Shown here: in pieces, positions 50,341 to 60,205 of the stretch
How the letters are laid out: each line of letters starts with the position of its first letter
How positions within the stretch are numbered: the first letter of the stretch is position 1
From: Aricia agestis
Taxonomy: Eukaryota > Arthropoda > Insecta > Lepidoptera > Lycaenidae
DNA: 64,000 nucleotides
Assembly: GCF_905147365.1 (NCBI RefSeq)
Contig: NC_056410.1
Location: 4,377,501-4,441,500 of the forward strand
Direction of reading: 5' to 3'
Notes under the pieces: generated by a model
Told to the model about the DNA's origin: nothing
The model's database searches: none
What the model saw: the letters and a program-made list of their open reading frames with translations, nothing else
Position numbers and translations under genes: made by a program

Positions 50341-50812
50341 GGTTTTGCTCAGAGACTATAGAACCTACAAAGTTGTAATTTGTCCGCGCAAATATATAGT
50401 AGCAATTTCGTTAAAACTTTAAAGAAATCTTACCGCATGTTAGTACAAAAGTTAAATTAACTTAGTTTGCTGGGGATTTCGTTCTTTATTTGGATAAAAT
50501 TTAACATATTTTGTTCCAATTCTTATATACTTTTAATCCAAGACACGTATTTCGTTCCCGAAGGTCCCTGAATTGTGCTGTGGACCAATACGTTTATTAC
50601 TTGCTCTGAATCGCCAATTCTTCTCGAAAGTTCTTAAAAAAGTATATACATTGTTCTTACTTATAGTTACGTAACCTGCAGGCTATAGGAATCTTATATT
50701 TAAAATGTATGGTGTATGTACGCTATAATTGTTACGTGTAAAATTACAATAACAATATGCGACTAACTCTGTATAACACGGGTAATATAAAGCTATTCGC
50801 ATATTATATACA

Positions 50813-50977
50813 CTAGCTATTTGACCGAGCTTTGCTCGGTATTCGATAAAACACGAATAAAATAAAAAAATAAAAAAAATATTCCTAGCTAGATCGATTT
50901 ATCGCCACCGAAACCCCCTATATACTAAATTTCATGGAAATCGTTGGAGCCGATTCCAAGATTCCAATTTTATGCCA
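50813..50977 (-). mobile_element. Helitron HelA, 5' truncated
   Basis: CTAG at 50813-50816, then GACCGAGCTTTGCTCGGTAT and the CCGAAACCCCCTATATAC block. It stops where the AT array would begin. Confidence 0.75.
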
Positions 50978-51451
50978 TGTACCTAACCTAAAGCAAACAT
51001 TTTTTACTCAAATTGGACTAAATAACTTTCTCAAACAAAAAATGTGTAAGTATAGGTAATAGATATTTTAGGTATACCACGCGCGAAGTATTGTGCATTG
51101 AAAAACCATAAGCAGATTATATTCCTACTTTGCAACACACAGAAAAGTGAGGTTATTTTCGGTACGATCTTTGGTATAGACGTTGCTTTGAGTTAAGAAA
51201 TAAGTTGCATAACTTCGGCAAACCTTTTATATGTTAGCTATGTGAATACAGAAAATAGGTCTATTTCTCTTTATCAAAGGGCCCTTGACGAAGCCCGTCC
51301 ACATTCATCTCAGCTCTGTATAAAATACGATTTTAAGCTGCAGCTGTCGAACACGATCGGTTCAGAATATTAGCGTTCTTCCGAACATCACATGTTATAA
51401 GATATTAAATCCAAAAATATAGAAGTAGGATAAAATATGGGTAATAATATA

Positions 51452-51690
51452 TCTATATATATAAAACTTAAAGGTGACTGACTGACTGATTGACATAGTG
51501 ATCTATCAACGCACAGCCCAAACCACTGGACGGATCAGGCTGAAATTTGGCATGCAGGTAGATGTTATGACGTAGGCATCCGCTAAGAAAGGATTTTAAT
51601 AAATTCCAACCCCAAGGGGTTCAAATAGGGGATGAAAGTTTGTATATAATAATACTTCTTAACGCGAGCGAAGCCACGGGCAAAAGGTCG
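51452..51690 (+). mobile_element. Helitron copy, decayed 3' end
   Basis: Starts A|TCTATATATATAAAACTTAAA and carries GGTGACTGACTGACTG and GCGAGCGAAGCCACGGGCAA. The terminal CTAG is mutated. Confidence 0.7.
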
Positions 51691-51800
51691 TTTATTATTG
51701 TGTTTTAAATTATTGACATTTGGATTTGTAATTATACTAAATGAGGCCAACAAATCTTTTCACGTCTTTTGTGCACTGTACCGTACCATTTATATCCTAA

Positions 51801-52410
51801 GATCCGACCGTAAAATCCTGCAGGAATCGTTTTTTTCGATCAAATATATTTTAAAATAATCTTTAGAACGTATAGAATGGATCAATGTTGGTTTGCCTTG
51901 TTAAAAGTAGCCGCAAGTACCTCTAATTGAGCAAAATGAAATTCAATAGAAAAGTAAGAACTAAGAAGGAATGACATTGAGGAATGACAGGACACTACGC
52001 ATAAAAATAAAAACGCCTGTTAAACTGGCAACCATGGATATTCATGTACAAAATGCGTAAAACTTTAATTTTGTACCTTTTGGTATTAAAAAAATCGATG
52101 CTTCAATTTTGATGAAGAACTATGTCTGTTTACGAGCTGGCAACGATAAGTTGCGGCCGACTTAGAGCTGGCAACCATTTATACCTTATTTTGTCACGTC
52201 ATTTTCTTTCAAATGATGTAAAATTTACCTAAAAAAAAAATATACATGCAAATTATGCATTTATCTCATGAACATTAAACTTAATTAAAGGTACTTGCGG
52301 CTACTTTTGACAAGGCAATCCAGCATTAATCCATTCTATACGTTCTAAAGATTATTTTAAAATATATTTGATCGAAAAAAACGATTCCTGCAGGATTTTA
52401 CGGTCGGATC
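51801..52410. mobile_element. Fold-back element, about 130 bp arms
   Basis: GATCCGACCGTAAAATCCTG starts the left arm and its complement ends the right. About 130 bp match with a handful of changes. No coding in the centre. Confidence 0.82.
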
Positions 52411-52739
52411 CAATACTATTAATTTTAACAACCAAGAAACGAAAAATTTATATTTTATTAGGTAATTATTGTGCACATGATACATTCACAATATAGTTTA
52501 TAAAGACAGATAGGTACAAAGGTACTTTTTTTCACAGAACGAATAACATAACAAAAAAAAATCGCAACCTATCATCTAATAAATCAAAATATTCAGCTCA
52601 ATTAAGCCAATATTGCTAAATCGTGATAAAGTACTCGTATCCCCAAGCTAATAATGCGTGAAATTCGTTAATTGTTGAACTTCGGTTTTTGCTAATTGGG
52701 GTGAATCCCGCGGGACAGGCGGCTTTTACGATTTGCTAT

Positions 52740-53285
52740 TGTTACGGTACATGGTAAACGGACACGTGGTACGCAAGTACATACTCGAACCTTCTAAAAA
52801 GGTCCAATGTTTGTTTACGTGCTTACCCTTTATTTGTTAGCGTATTTGAATTTAGACCTTATGACTGAGTCCATAAGGTCTAAATTAAATTCAACTTACT
52901 GCACTTATCGCAAGGACGGCAGTTTTATTGTGGTACATGCCCGAGCTTCCTAGAAATTTCCCACGGTTGTTTACTTGTTTACGTGAATCGGGAAATTTCT
53001 GGAATTCGTCTCGCCATATAAAAAGGGCCGCAGGCAGGTCCGGCAAGTTAGTTCAATCCGAGCGATCTTCAAGGCGACATCAAGTGATCAATAGTGAGTG
53101 AACCAGTGAAACCTGCGACTTGGCTACGACCTAGGACAGTGATAGTGCTTAGTGATTGGACCTAGTGATTAGTGTTTGGACTTAGTGCTAAGTGTTGTGA
53201 CCTAGTGTTTAGTGCAGTGTTAATAAAGTCTTCAAGAGAGTCACCAGGTCTTTCTCTCCAAATCCTCGAACCCTAGCACGTAACA
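52740..53285 (+). repeat. 5' LTR
   Basis: The 546 bp LTR has TGTTACG/CGTAACA inverted ends. A TATA box (TATAAAAA) is at 53017-53024 and an AATAAA signal at 53222-53227, giving a likely U3-R-U5 layout with transcription starting near 53050. U3 contains a strong hairpin around TTTAGACCTTATG (about 52857-52890) and a second inverted pair on GAAATTTCC (about 52953 and 52990). The stretch just before the AATAAA contains several degenerate copies of AGTGATTAG-type words. Confidence 0.95.
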
Positions 53286-53287
53286 AC

Positions 53288-53306
53288 TGGTGTCAGAAGT
53301 GCGATT
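53288..53306 (+). promoter_or_regulatory. Primer binding site, tRNA-Leu-like
   Basis: Two bases after the LTR, TGGTGTCAGAAGTGCGATT closely matches the complement of the 3' end of a eukaryotic tRNA-Leu (TGGTGTCAGGAGTGGGATT, recalled), with two differences. It would prime minus-strand DNA synthesis. Confidence 0.75.
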
Positions 53307-53311
53307 TGGAG

Positions 53312-53908
53312 ATGCCATTGACTCCGAGAGAGGACTTCAAGGGGAGTGTCAGGACAAGGGCGCAGCGAGCTGCTGCCATTGACTCCGAGAGAGGAGTTGC
53401 GGAGGCCACACCCACTGGGGACCAAGCTCCGCCCACTGAGGGACAGGCCCCACCCACTGGCCCCGCCCACATGGCTCCGCCCACTGGCCACGCCCACCAG
53501 GCTCCGCCCACTTTGGTGGAAGCCACGCCCACTGGCTCCGCCCACCGGGACACGCCCACTGGCCACGCCCCTCAGGCTCCGCCCACTTTGGGCATGGCCA
53601 CGCCCACTGGCTCCGCCCACCAGGCCACGCCCACTCAGGCCACGCCCACTAGCTCCGCCCACCGAGCTCCGTCTACTCAACCTCTGCCTACTGGCTCCAG
53701 CCACCATGCATCGCCCGTAGCTTCTGCGGCCCCTCAAGTGGCTCCCCAATTACAAAGCCTAATTGAGTTAATTCAGGCTCTGCAAGAATCACAAGACCGC
53801 AAGTTCGGCGCTTTACAAGAGTCACAAGACCGCAAGCTCGGCGCTTTACAAGAGTCACAAGACCGCAAGCTCGGCGCTTTGCAAGAATTTCAGAAGGATG
53901 AAATCTGA
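53312..53908 (+). CDS. Gag N-terminal part, ends at an in-frame UGA
   Basis: The first ATG after the primer site (53312) opens 198 codons ending in TGA at 53906-53908. Residues about 30-130 are a low-complexity Pro/Thr/His/Ala region encoded by GC-rich repeats built on CCGCCCACT. From about residue 155 there are three copies of an 11-residue repeat (LQESQDRKLGA type, 33 nt each), which suggests a hendecad coiled coil for Gag assembly. The same frame continues without another stop for 1,542 codons, so the TGA interrupts one long gag-pol frame. A CpG transition of an arginine CGA codon would explain it simply. Programmed readthrough is possible, but no supporting signal was recognised. Confidence 0.85.
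   Translation: MPLTPREDFKGSVRTRAQRAAAIDSERGVAEATPTGDQAPPTEGQAPPTGPAHMAPPTGHAHQAPPTLVEATPTGSAHRDTPTGHAPQAPPTLGMATPTGSAHQATPTQATPTSSAHRAPSTQPLPTGSSHHASPVASAAPQVAPQLQSLIELIQALQESQDRKFGALQESQDRKLGALQESQDRKLGALQEFQKDEI
53401..53700 (+). repeat. GC-rich minisatellite in gag
   Basis: Degenerate units of CCGCCCACTGGC type keep the gag frame open and encode the Pro/Thr/His-rich segment. Overlapping ORFs in other frames come from the same repeats. Confidence 0.85.
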
Positions 53909-56900
53909 GCGATTCGAGAATCACAAGAGCAGCAAAAAGACCTCCAAGAAAAAGCGCTTGGAGCTATAAAGGATGTTAGTGACACGGTGACTAAGCTTCG
54001 TAAAGATGTCGACGTAATGGACGAACGCGTTACCGGGCTAGGAGTGGATGTGGAAAATGTGAAAACTGGCCTCACAGAACTACAGAAGTGGAAAGTGCGC
54101 GTGGAAACCACAGGAATCGCGACGTCTAGTGGAACTTCCGTAGTGGTACAAGGACCAAGAGTTAAAGTGCCACCATACGACGGTACTACTTCTTGGAACG
54201 CTTATCGTCAGCAATTCCAGACGGTTGCTTCTGCCAACGGATGGAATGATGAACAATGCCTGACCGCTCTCACAGTTGCGCTCAGAGGGCAAGCTTTGTC
54301 GGTCCTAGAAGCGCATACAGGAAATGGGTTTAAAGACCTGATGGAGGCACTTGAATCCAGATACGGGGAGCGACACCTGGAGCACGTGTTCCGTGCCCAA
54401 CTGCGTGACAGAGTCCAACGCCCAGGAGAAGGACTACAACAATGGGCGTTGGAAATAGAAAAACTGGTCAAGAAGGCACACCCAGGAGCCGATTCCAAGA
54501 TGATCGACACGAACATTGTGCAAGCATTTGTCGACGGAATCAGGGACCTAGAGGTCAGAGCTGCAGTAAGGCTACGTCACCACACCTCGCTTAAGGGAGC
54601 ATTGGCGCATGCTTTAGAGGTCGAGGCTGTTCGGCGTGACATACGGCAGACATATAAGATCCGCGAGGTCTCTAAAGAAGTCAAGGAGGTTAAGGCTCCT
54701 ATAAAGAAAAGTTTTGGAGCCATGTGCTACAAGTGCGGCGAGAGGGGCCATCTTCAGCTCAACTGCCTACAGAAGGAGATTAAGGCTCCTACGAAGAGAA
54801 GTTCTGGAGCCATGTGCTACAAGTGCGGCGAGAGGGGCCATATTCAGCTCAACTGCCCGCAGAGGGAGACCCAGATGGCAAGGATGAAAAGGCTCGAGGA
54901 ACAAGTAGAGGAGCTGAAGAAGCAAGGAGCCGAAGAAGCAAGGAGCTTCGTCCCCTGCCCGGGAGCAGGGAAACGAATAAAAGCCAGGACTAAGGGGCGA
55001 GTGCTGGCTGACACGGAGGAAGCCCCAATAACGGTTGTCTCCCAAGCAAGTAGCGGGAATAGTCTGGTGATTCAGGGGACTATTAACGGGATGGACTGCA
55101 AAATGACTCTAGACACAGGAGCCTCTAGAACAATAGTGAACCCAAATTTGATAAAAGCCGCAAGGAGGCACAAGAGGAGAATTAACTGTCGGCTTCTTAC
55201 CGCCTCCGGTCAGCCAATACCCGTCCTGGGAGAAATGTCAGTTACGATGAATGTGGGGGAGTCCTCATACCCTCATGACGTTATCGTGGCTGAGATTATG
55301 GATGATTGCATCTTGGGTTTGGATTTCATGAAGAAGCACAACTGCAGAATTAATGTCGCTGACGGAGTTTTCAAGTGTGGTGAAGAAGAAATTTTCATCC
55401 TTGGAGGCGCTTGCGGGAAAGTGGAATGTGTAAAGAAAGTCATAATACCTGGACGTGCGGAAGCTCGGGTGCTGGTGAAACTACCGCCAGCTGGAAAGAA
55501 GAAGTCAAACAGATGCGTGTTAATCGAAGACACACCTACCAAGACATCAGCGCAAAAATTGATGACGGCAAGAACCCTTGTTAGTGGAAGCAGTAACGCT
55601 GTGGTCAGAGTTTTGAATCTTGGTGATTGCGAGATCTGCTTGAACAAAGGTGACGTCATTGGAAAGTGCGAGGAAGTTGTCTGGATGAGAAAGTGTAATT
55701 CGATCACAGGCTCAGACTCAGCAAACACCAGCAACTATGGAATAGTGACTGAGCTACTCGATGACTGCAAGAGTAATCTGACTTATTCGCAGAGCATGAA
55801 AGCTAAGAAGTTTTTACAACGCCACGCGAATATCTTCTCCAGTCAGGAAGGCGACCTTGGAAGAACGTCGATGGTTCAGCACAGGATAGATACCGGAAGC
55901 GAGAACCCAATTCGTCAACGAGCAAGACGGATACCCATTGCAAAGGAAAAAGAAGTTGAAGGCCTTTTGGAGGACATGAGAAGGAATAAGATAATTGAAC
56001 CGTCTGCAAGTCCGTGGTGCTCACCAGTTGTATTAGTGAAGAAGAAAGATGGCAGCACGAGATTTTGTGTGGACTACAGACGTCTCAATGATGTCACTAA
56101 GAAGGACAGCTATCCATTACCTCGAATCGACGACACTCTGGATACCTTGAGTGGCATGAAATGGTTCTCGACCCTGGACCTGAAATCTGGATACTGGAAG
56201 GTGGAAATTCATCCAAAAGACAAGGAGAAGACAGCGTTCTCCACCGGTAAAGGTCTATGGCAGTTTAGCGTCATGCCCTTTGGATTGTGCAACGCACCTG
56301 CTACATTTGAGCGACTCATGGAGTGTGTACTGGCAGGCTTAGTTGGAGAGGCTTGCTTAGTCTACTTGGACGACGTCATCATTGTTGGCCGCGACTTCGA
56401 GGACCATTTGCGAAACTTAGAACGAGTTTTCGCCAAAATAGAGGGGGCCAAGTTAAAGTTGAATCCGAAAAAGTGTCGTTTATTCAGGAGTAAGGTGAAC
56501 TATCTCGGCCATGTTATCTCCAGTGATGGAATTCAGACGGACCCGGAGAAACTAGAAGCAGTCCAAAATTGGCCAACCCCTAAGAACAAAACCGAAGTGC
56601 GGGCATTTCTTGGCCTATGCTCCTACTACAGGCGTTTTGTTAAGGGATTCTCAGAGATAGCCAAGCCATTACATCGGCTGACAGAAGATAAACGACAGTT
56701 TATTTGGGACGAGACTTCCGAAGATTCTTTTCATAAACTAAAGAAACATCTGTGTGAAACACCAATCCTGGGGTATCCACAACCTGAAGGTCAGTTTATA
56801 GTCGACACGGACGCAAGCAACACGGCCATTGGAGGGGTGTTATCTCAAAAACGGGGTGAAAGAGAAGTTGTAATTGCATATTTCAGCAAATCTTTATCTA

Positions 56901-58537
56901 AGCCAGAGAGAAACTACTGTGTGACAAGAAGAGAACTCTTGGCTGTCGTAAAGACGTTACAACATTTCAGCAAGTATCTCATCGGCAGACAGTTTCTACT
57001 GCGAACTGATCACGCAGCCTTGAAGTGGCTACTACAATTCAAGAACCCAGAAGGCCAAGTAGCTCGATGGATAGAACAACTCCAGGAGTATGACTTCAAG
57101 ACGGAACACCGCAGCGGAAAGTCGCATGGGAATGCCGACGCACTCTCACGAAGGCCGTGTTCAGAAGACTGCAAACATTGTGTTAAGCAGGAATCTAATG
57201 AAGTAACACTAAAGTTAACGAAAACAAGTCCTTTGGGTCCATGGGAGAATGATGGTATGAGAGAGGCTCAAGAAAGAGATGACGACCTTCGACACATCAT
57301 CACATGGAAGAAACGGGATGACGTAAAGCCAATCTGGAGTGAGGTTGCACCCACTGGCGCTGTCACTAAGGCGTACTGGGCGCAATGGGACAGTCTGATT
57401 CTTCAAAACGGAATACTTTACCGGAAATGGGAGAAGACCAACGGCAGAGAGTTCCATCTTCAGATAGTTGTCCCAAGAACGAGAGTACCGGATGTTCTCC
57501 GTGAAATGCATGATGGCGTATCAGGAGGTCATCTAGGAGTAAAGAGGACGTTAACGAAAGTGCGAGAACGATTCTACTGGTTGCATTGTCGAGATGATGT
57601 ACAGGATTGGTGCCGCAAATGCACTACTTGCGCTGCAGTGAAGGGACCACAGACAAGGAGCCGTGGGAGCCTGCGCTTGTATAACGTTGGCGCACCGTGG
57701 GAACGAATCGCAGTTGACGTAGCTGGGCCATTTCCTGTAACGGAATCAGGAAACAAGTATTTCATGGTTGTCATGGATTACTTCACCAAATGGCCCGAAG
57801 TGTTCGCCATACCAAACCAGGAAGCTACAACAGTTGCTTCTAAGCTAGTCGAAGAAGTAATATCTCGCTTTGGTGTGCCTCTAGAAATCCATTCCGATCA
57901 GGGCAGGAATTTCGAATCGCAGGTCTTCCAGGAAGTGTGCAGAATTTTGGGAATGCATAAAACGAGGACCACCGCGTACCATCCACAGTCTGATGGAATG
58001 GTTGAGAGATTTAACCAGACCCTTGAGAGGCATTTGGCGAAATTGGTAGATGACAAACAAAAGGACTGGGACAAGTATATACCGCTCTTCCTTCTGTCGT
58101 ACCGTACCGCCGAGCATGAGAGCATAAAAGCTACCCCGGCGTATGTCAATTACGGTAGAGAACTACGAGTACCAGTAGACCTTTTGACAGGAGGATCACC
58201 GGAAGAACCAAAGACCGTACCAGATTATGTCTGCGATTTAAGGGAAAAGATGCGTTATATACACGCCATGGTTCGGGAAAATGGGTTACAGTCAAGTGAG
58301 AACATGAAGACCAGATACGACCGGAAATCGAATACAAGCGGTTTCGAAGAAGGGTCACTGGTGTGGCTGCATAACCCAACTCGCCGAAAAGGCAAATCTC
58401 CAAAGTTGCAGACCAAGTGGGACGGCCCATACAAAGTGGTTACCCGATTGAATGACGTGACTTACAGGATTCAAAAGCCCAAGAGGGACATTCAAAGTGG
58501 TACACATAGACCGTCTGGCGCGTTACCATGGCAGTAA
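53909..58537 (+). CDS. Gag C-terminal region and Pol polyprotein (single frame)
   Basis: Numbering from the ATG at 53312: a capsid-like region follows the coiled coil; two CCHC zinc knuckles (CYKCGERGH...C) start at 472 and 502 and come from a 90 bp tandem duplication. Protease has DTGAS at 601. RT has the YLDD active site at 1018-1021 (56363-56374). RNase H has its TDAS aspartate at 1167. Integrase has an HHCC finger from about 1400 and catalytic D1469, D1529 and E1565, with exactly 35 residues between the last two (DD35E). A GPY/F-type module (WDGPYKV) follows. After about 58493 the conserved basic tail is readable only in the +1 frame, up to a stop at 58563-58565, so this copy seems to carry a late small indel. 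Gag and Pol share one frame, with no -1 shift between them. All catalytic residues I can check are intact. Confidence 0.93.
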   Translation, partial: AIRESQEQQKDLQEKALGAIKDVSDTVTKLRKDVDVMDERVTGLGVDVENVKTGLTELQKWKVRVETTGIATSSGTSVVVQGPRVKVPPYDGTTSWNAYRQQFQTVASANGWNDEQCLTALTVALRGQALSVLEAHTGNGFKDLMEALESRYGERHLEHVFRAQLRDRVQRPGEGLQQWALEIEKLVKKAHPGADSKMIDTNIVQAFVDGIRDLEVRAAVRLRHHTSLKGALAHALEVEAVRRDIRQTYKIREVSKEVKEVKAPIKKSFGAMCYKCGERGHLQLNCLQKEIKAPTKRSSGAMCYKCGERGHIQLNCPQRETQMARMKRLEEQVEELKKQGAEEARSFVPCPGAGKRIKARTKGRVLADTEEAPITVVSQASSGNSLVIQGTINGMDCKMTLDTGASRTIVNPNLIKAARRHKRRINCRLLTASGQPIPVLGEMSVTMNVGESSYPHDVIVAEIMDDCILGLDFMKKHNCRINVADGVFKCGEEEIFILGGACGKVECVKKVIIPGRAEARVLVKLPPAGKKKSNRCVLIEDTPTKTSAQKLMTARTLVSGSSNAVVRVLNLGDCEICLNKGDVIGKCEEVVWMRKCNSITGSDSANTSNYGIVTELLDDCKSNLTYSQSMKAKKFLQRHANIFSSQEGDLGRTSMVQHRIDTGSENPIRQRARRIPIAKEKEVEGLLEDMRRNKIIEPSASPWCSPVVLVKKKDGSTRFCVDYRRLNDVTKKDSYPLPRIDDTLDTLSGMKWFSTLDLKSGYWKVEIHPKDKEKTAFSTGKGLWQFSVMPFGLCNAPATFERLMECVLAGLVGEACLVYLDDVIIVGRDFEDHLRNLERVFAKIEGAKLKLNPKKCRLFRSKVNYLGHVISSDGIQTDPEKLEAVQNWPTPKNKTEVRAFLGLCSYYRRFVKGFSEIAKPLHRLTEDKRQFIWDETSEDSFHKLKKHLCETPILGYPQPEGQFIVDTDASNTAIGGVLSQKRGEREVVIAYFSKSLSKPERNYCVTRRELLAVVKTLQHFSKYLIGRQFLLRTDHAALKWLLQFKNPEGQVARWIEQLQEYDFKTEHRSGKSHGNADALSRRPCSEDCKHCVKQESNEVTLKLTKTSPLGPWENDGMREAQERDDDLRHIITWKKRDDVKPIWSEVAPTGAVTKAYWAQWDSLILQNGILYRKWEKTNGREFHLQIVVPRTRVPDVLREMHDGVSGGHLGVKRTLTKVRERFYWLHCRDDVQDWCRKCTTCAAVKGPQTRSRGSLRLYNVGAPWERIAVDVAGPFPVTESGNKYFMVVMDYFTKWPEVFAIPNQEATTVASKLVEEVISRFGVPLEIHSDQGRNFESQVFQEVCRILGMHKTRTTAYHPQSDGMVERFNQTLERHLAKLVDDKQKDWDKYIPLFLLSYRTAEHESIKATPAYVNYGRELRVPVDLLTGGSPEEPKTVPDYVCDLREKMRYIHAMVRENGLQSSENMKTRYDRKSNTSGFEEGSLVWLHNPTRRKGKSPKLQTKWDGPYKVVTRLNDVTYRIQKPKRDIQSGTHRPSGALPWQ

Positions 58538-58563
58538 CAATGATGCTCGGGACGAGCATCTCT

Positions 58564-58576
58564 AAGAGGGGAGTAG
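58564..58576 (+). promoter_or_regulatory. Polypurine tract
   Basis: AAGAGGGGAGTAG lies directly against the 3' LTR and is the expected primer for plus-strand DNA synthesis. Confidence 0.85.
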
Positions 58577-59122
58577 TGTTACGGTACATGGTAAACGGAC
58601 ACGTGGTACGCAAGTACATACTCGAACCTTCTAAAAAGGTCCAATGTTTGTTTACGTGCTTACCCTTTATTTGTTAGCGTATTTGAATTTAGACCTTATG
58701 ACTGAGTCCATAAGGTCTAAATTAAATTCAACTTACTGCACTTATCGCAAGGACGGCAGTTTTATTGTGGTACATGCCCGAGCTTCCTAGAAATTTCCCA
58801 CGGTTGTTTACTTGTTTACGTGAATCGGGAAATTTCTGGAATTCGTCTCGCCATATAAAAAGGGCCGCAGGCAGGTCCGGCAAGTTAGTTCAATCCGAGC
58901 GATCTTCAAGGCGACATCAAGTGATCAATAGTGAGTGAACCAGTGAAACCTGCGACTTGGCTACGACCTAGGACAGTGATAGTGCTTAGTGATTGGACCT
59001 AGTGATTAGTGTTTGGACTTAGTGCTAAGTGTTGTGACCTAGTGTTTAGTGCAGTGTTAATAAAGTCTTCAAGAGAGTCACCAGGTCTTTCTCTCCAAAT
59101 CCTCGAACCCTAGCACGTAACA
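58577..59122 (+). repeat. 3' LTR
   Basis: The 546 bp copy matches the 5' LTR at every base I compared. Its AATAAA at 59059-59064 would end the element transcript. CTAT follows immediately as the target duplication. Confidence 0.95.
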
Positions 59123-59255
59123 CTATTATTGCTATTCGCTATTGGTTTGTTATTTATAAACTGATTCACCAATAATAATTACGCTTGGAGCTTAATTAAA
59201 TGATTGTTATTTAGCAAACCTTGTTATCAAAATGGCTAGTTCTATAATATGAAAA

Positions 59256-59591
59256 CTAGGTATCCCGGCAAACGTTGTTTTGCCCAAATTATTTCACCCA
59301 TATTATTTTATTTAAGTGACTAAATAAGTATGGCACCATGACAACGTCCACATTATCTCGTCCGTTATCTAGTCGCACAAACAACAATGGTCGCCGTCAG
59401 TCTCGAGTTGTAATAATTTACTATTATTTATTCAACAAATGCACTTACCAATATAAAAAATAGCCAGTAGCCAATTCTCAGACCTACTGAATATGCAATA
59501 TGCATATAAAATTTGGTAATAATCTGTAAACCCGTTTTGGAAGAGTACCCACGGTAACTAACATTGTGACACGAGAATTTTATATATTAGA
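59256..59591 (-). mobile_element. Helitron HelB copy
   Basis: CTAG at 59256-59259 followed by TATCCCGGCAAACGTTG, with a minus-strand TC at 59591. One flank base departs from A|T. Confidence 0.8.
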
Positions 59592-59608
59592 ATAAATATA
59601 TCACACAG

Positions 59609-60205
59609 TTGTGAAAGATACTGTCAGTCTGGTCCCGTGCCTGGTATAAGTAGAAGTACCTGAAGAACTTATGTTACGGGTACCAGACAACAGAAATATT
59701 ATATTTATATTAACCTTTACAGGGTCTTCAGGTCAATTTTAACCCATTTTGAGGTAAAAGTGGAATTCTCATGAAGTTTGATATTTTATGATTTATTTAT
59801 TTTTTCAATTTTCCTATTATAGGAAATAGTGTTTTTCACTAATTAAAATATTTCACGTATGACTTTTACTCTCTAACTGTCTTTGGGTCAGAATTGACCG
59901 CAACTAATAACTAACGCACAGCTCATATTATTTTGTCATCGTCGTAATTGTTTATGTATCGTATAACTTTTTGAATGAGACGTTCTTTTGTTCTATCCAT
60001 ACAAGTCAGAATCATAATTTATAACGCTGCACTGGTATCAGACAATAGAAATATATTTATATATTTTTTTGTTATATCATATACTTTTTTTAATACACAT
60101 CCATGACTCGGGAATATTGAAAACTTTTGTTTGGTCGGCGGGATTCGATCGACCCGCGATCCCCAGCGTAAGCCGCCACACGCTCAACCAGCCAGGGGTC
60201 GGTGA
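59609..60205 (-). mobile_element. SINE family 2 remnant, split
   Basis: The body end is at 59609-59700 and the head at 60031-60205 (decayed B box). The two are separated by about 330 bases of other sequence starting at a TTAA-type site (TTAACCTTTACAGGGTC) and including GGGTCAGAATTGACC. CAGACAA(C/T)AGAAATAT occurs at both junctions. Either another element inserted here, or two partial copies lie side by side. Confidence 0.6.

Larger units (their letters stand above)
52740..59122 (+). mobile_element. Ty3/gypsy LTR retrotransposon, structurally complete
   Basis: The 6.4 kb element has two 546 bp LTRs that begin TGTTACG and end CGTAACA. It is flanked by CTAT on both sides (52736-52739 and 59123-59126), a 4 bp target duplication. 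Internal order is primer site, gag with zinc knuckles, protease, RT, RNase H, integrase, polypurine tract. Protease-RT-RNase H-integrase order places it in Ty3/gypsy (Metaviridae-type), not Ty1/copia. I see no envelope gene: pol ends about 40 bases before the 3' LTR. Identical LTRs point to a recent insertion. It lies in the same orientation as the proposed host gene, so its poly(A) signals could affect host transcripts. Confidence 0.95.

Noticed and set aside
50028..50422. Two overlapping ORFs of repeated Ser-Val-Arg-Pro type residues
   Set aside because: They are translations of the GTCC/GTCT microsatellite, open in any frame because the unit lacks stop codons.
53273..53749. 158-codon Gly/Arg/Ser-rich ORF on the minus strand across gag
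   Set aside because: It is the shadow of the GC-rich gag minisatellite; the plus-strand frame continues into recognised gag-pol domains.
58538..58576. Envelope gene downstream of pol
   Set aside because: Only about 40 bases separate the pol stop from the 3' LTR, and those hold the polypurine tract.
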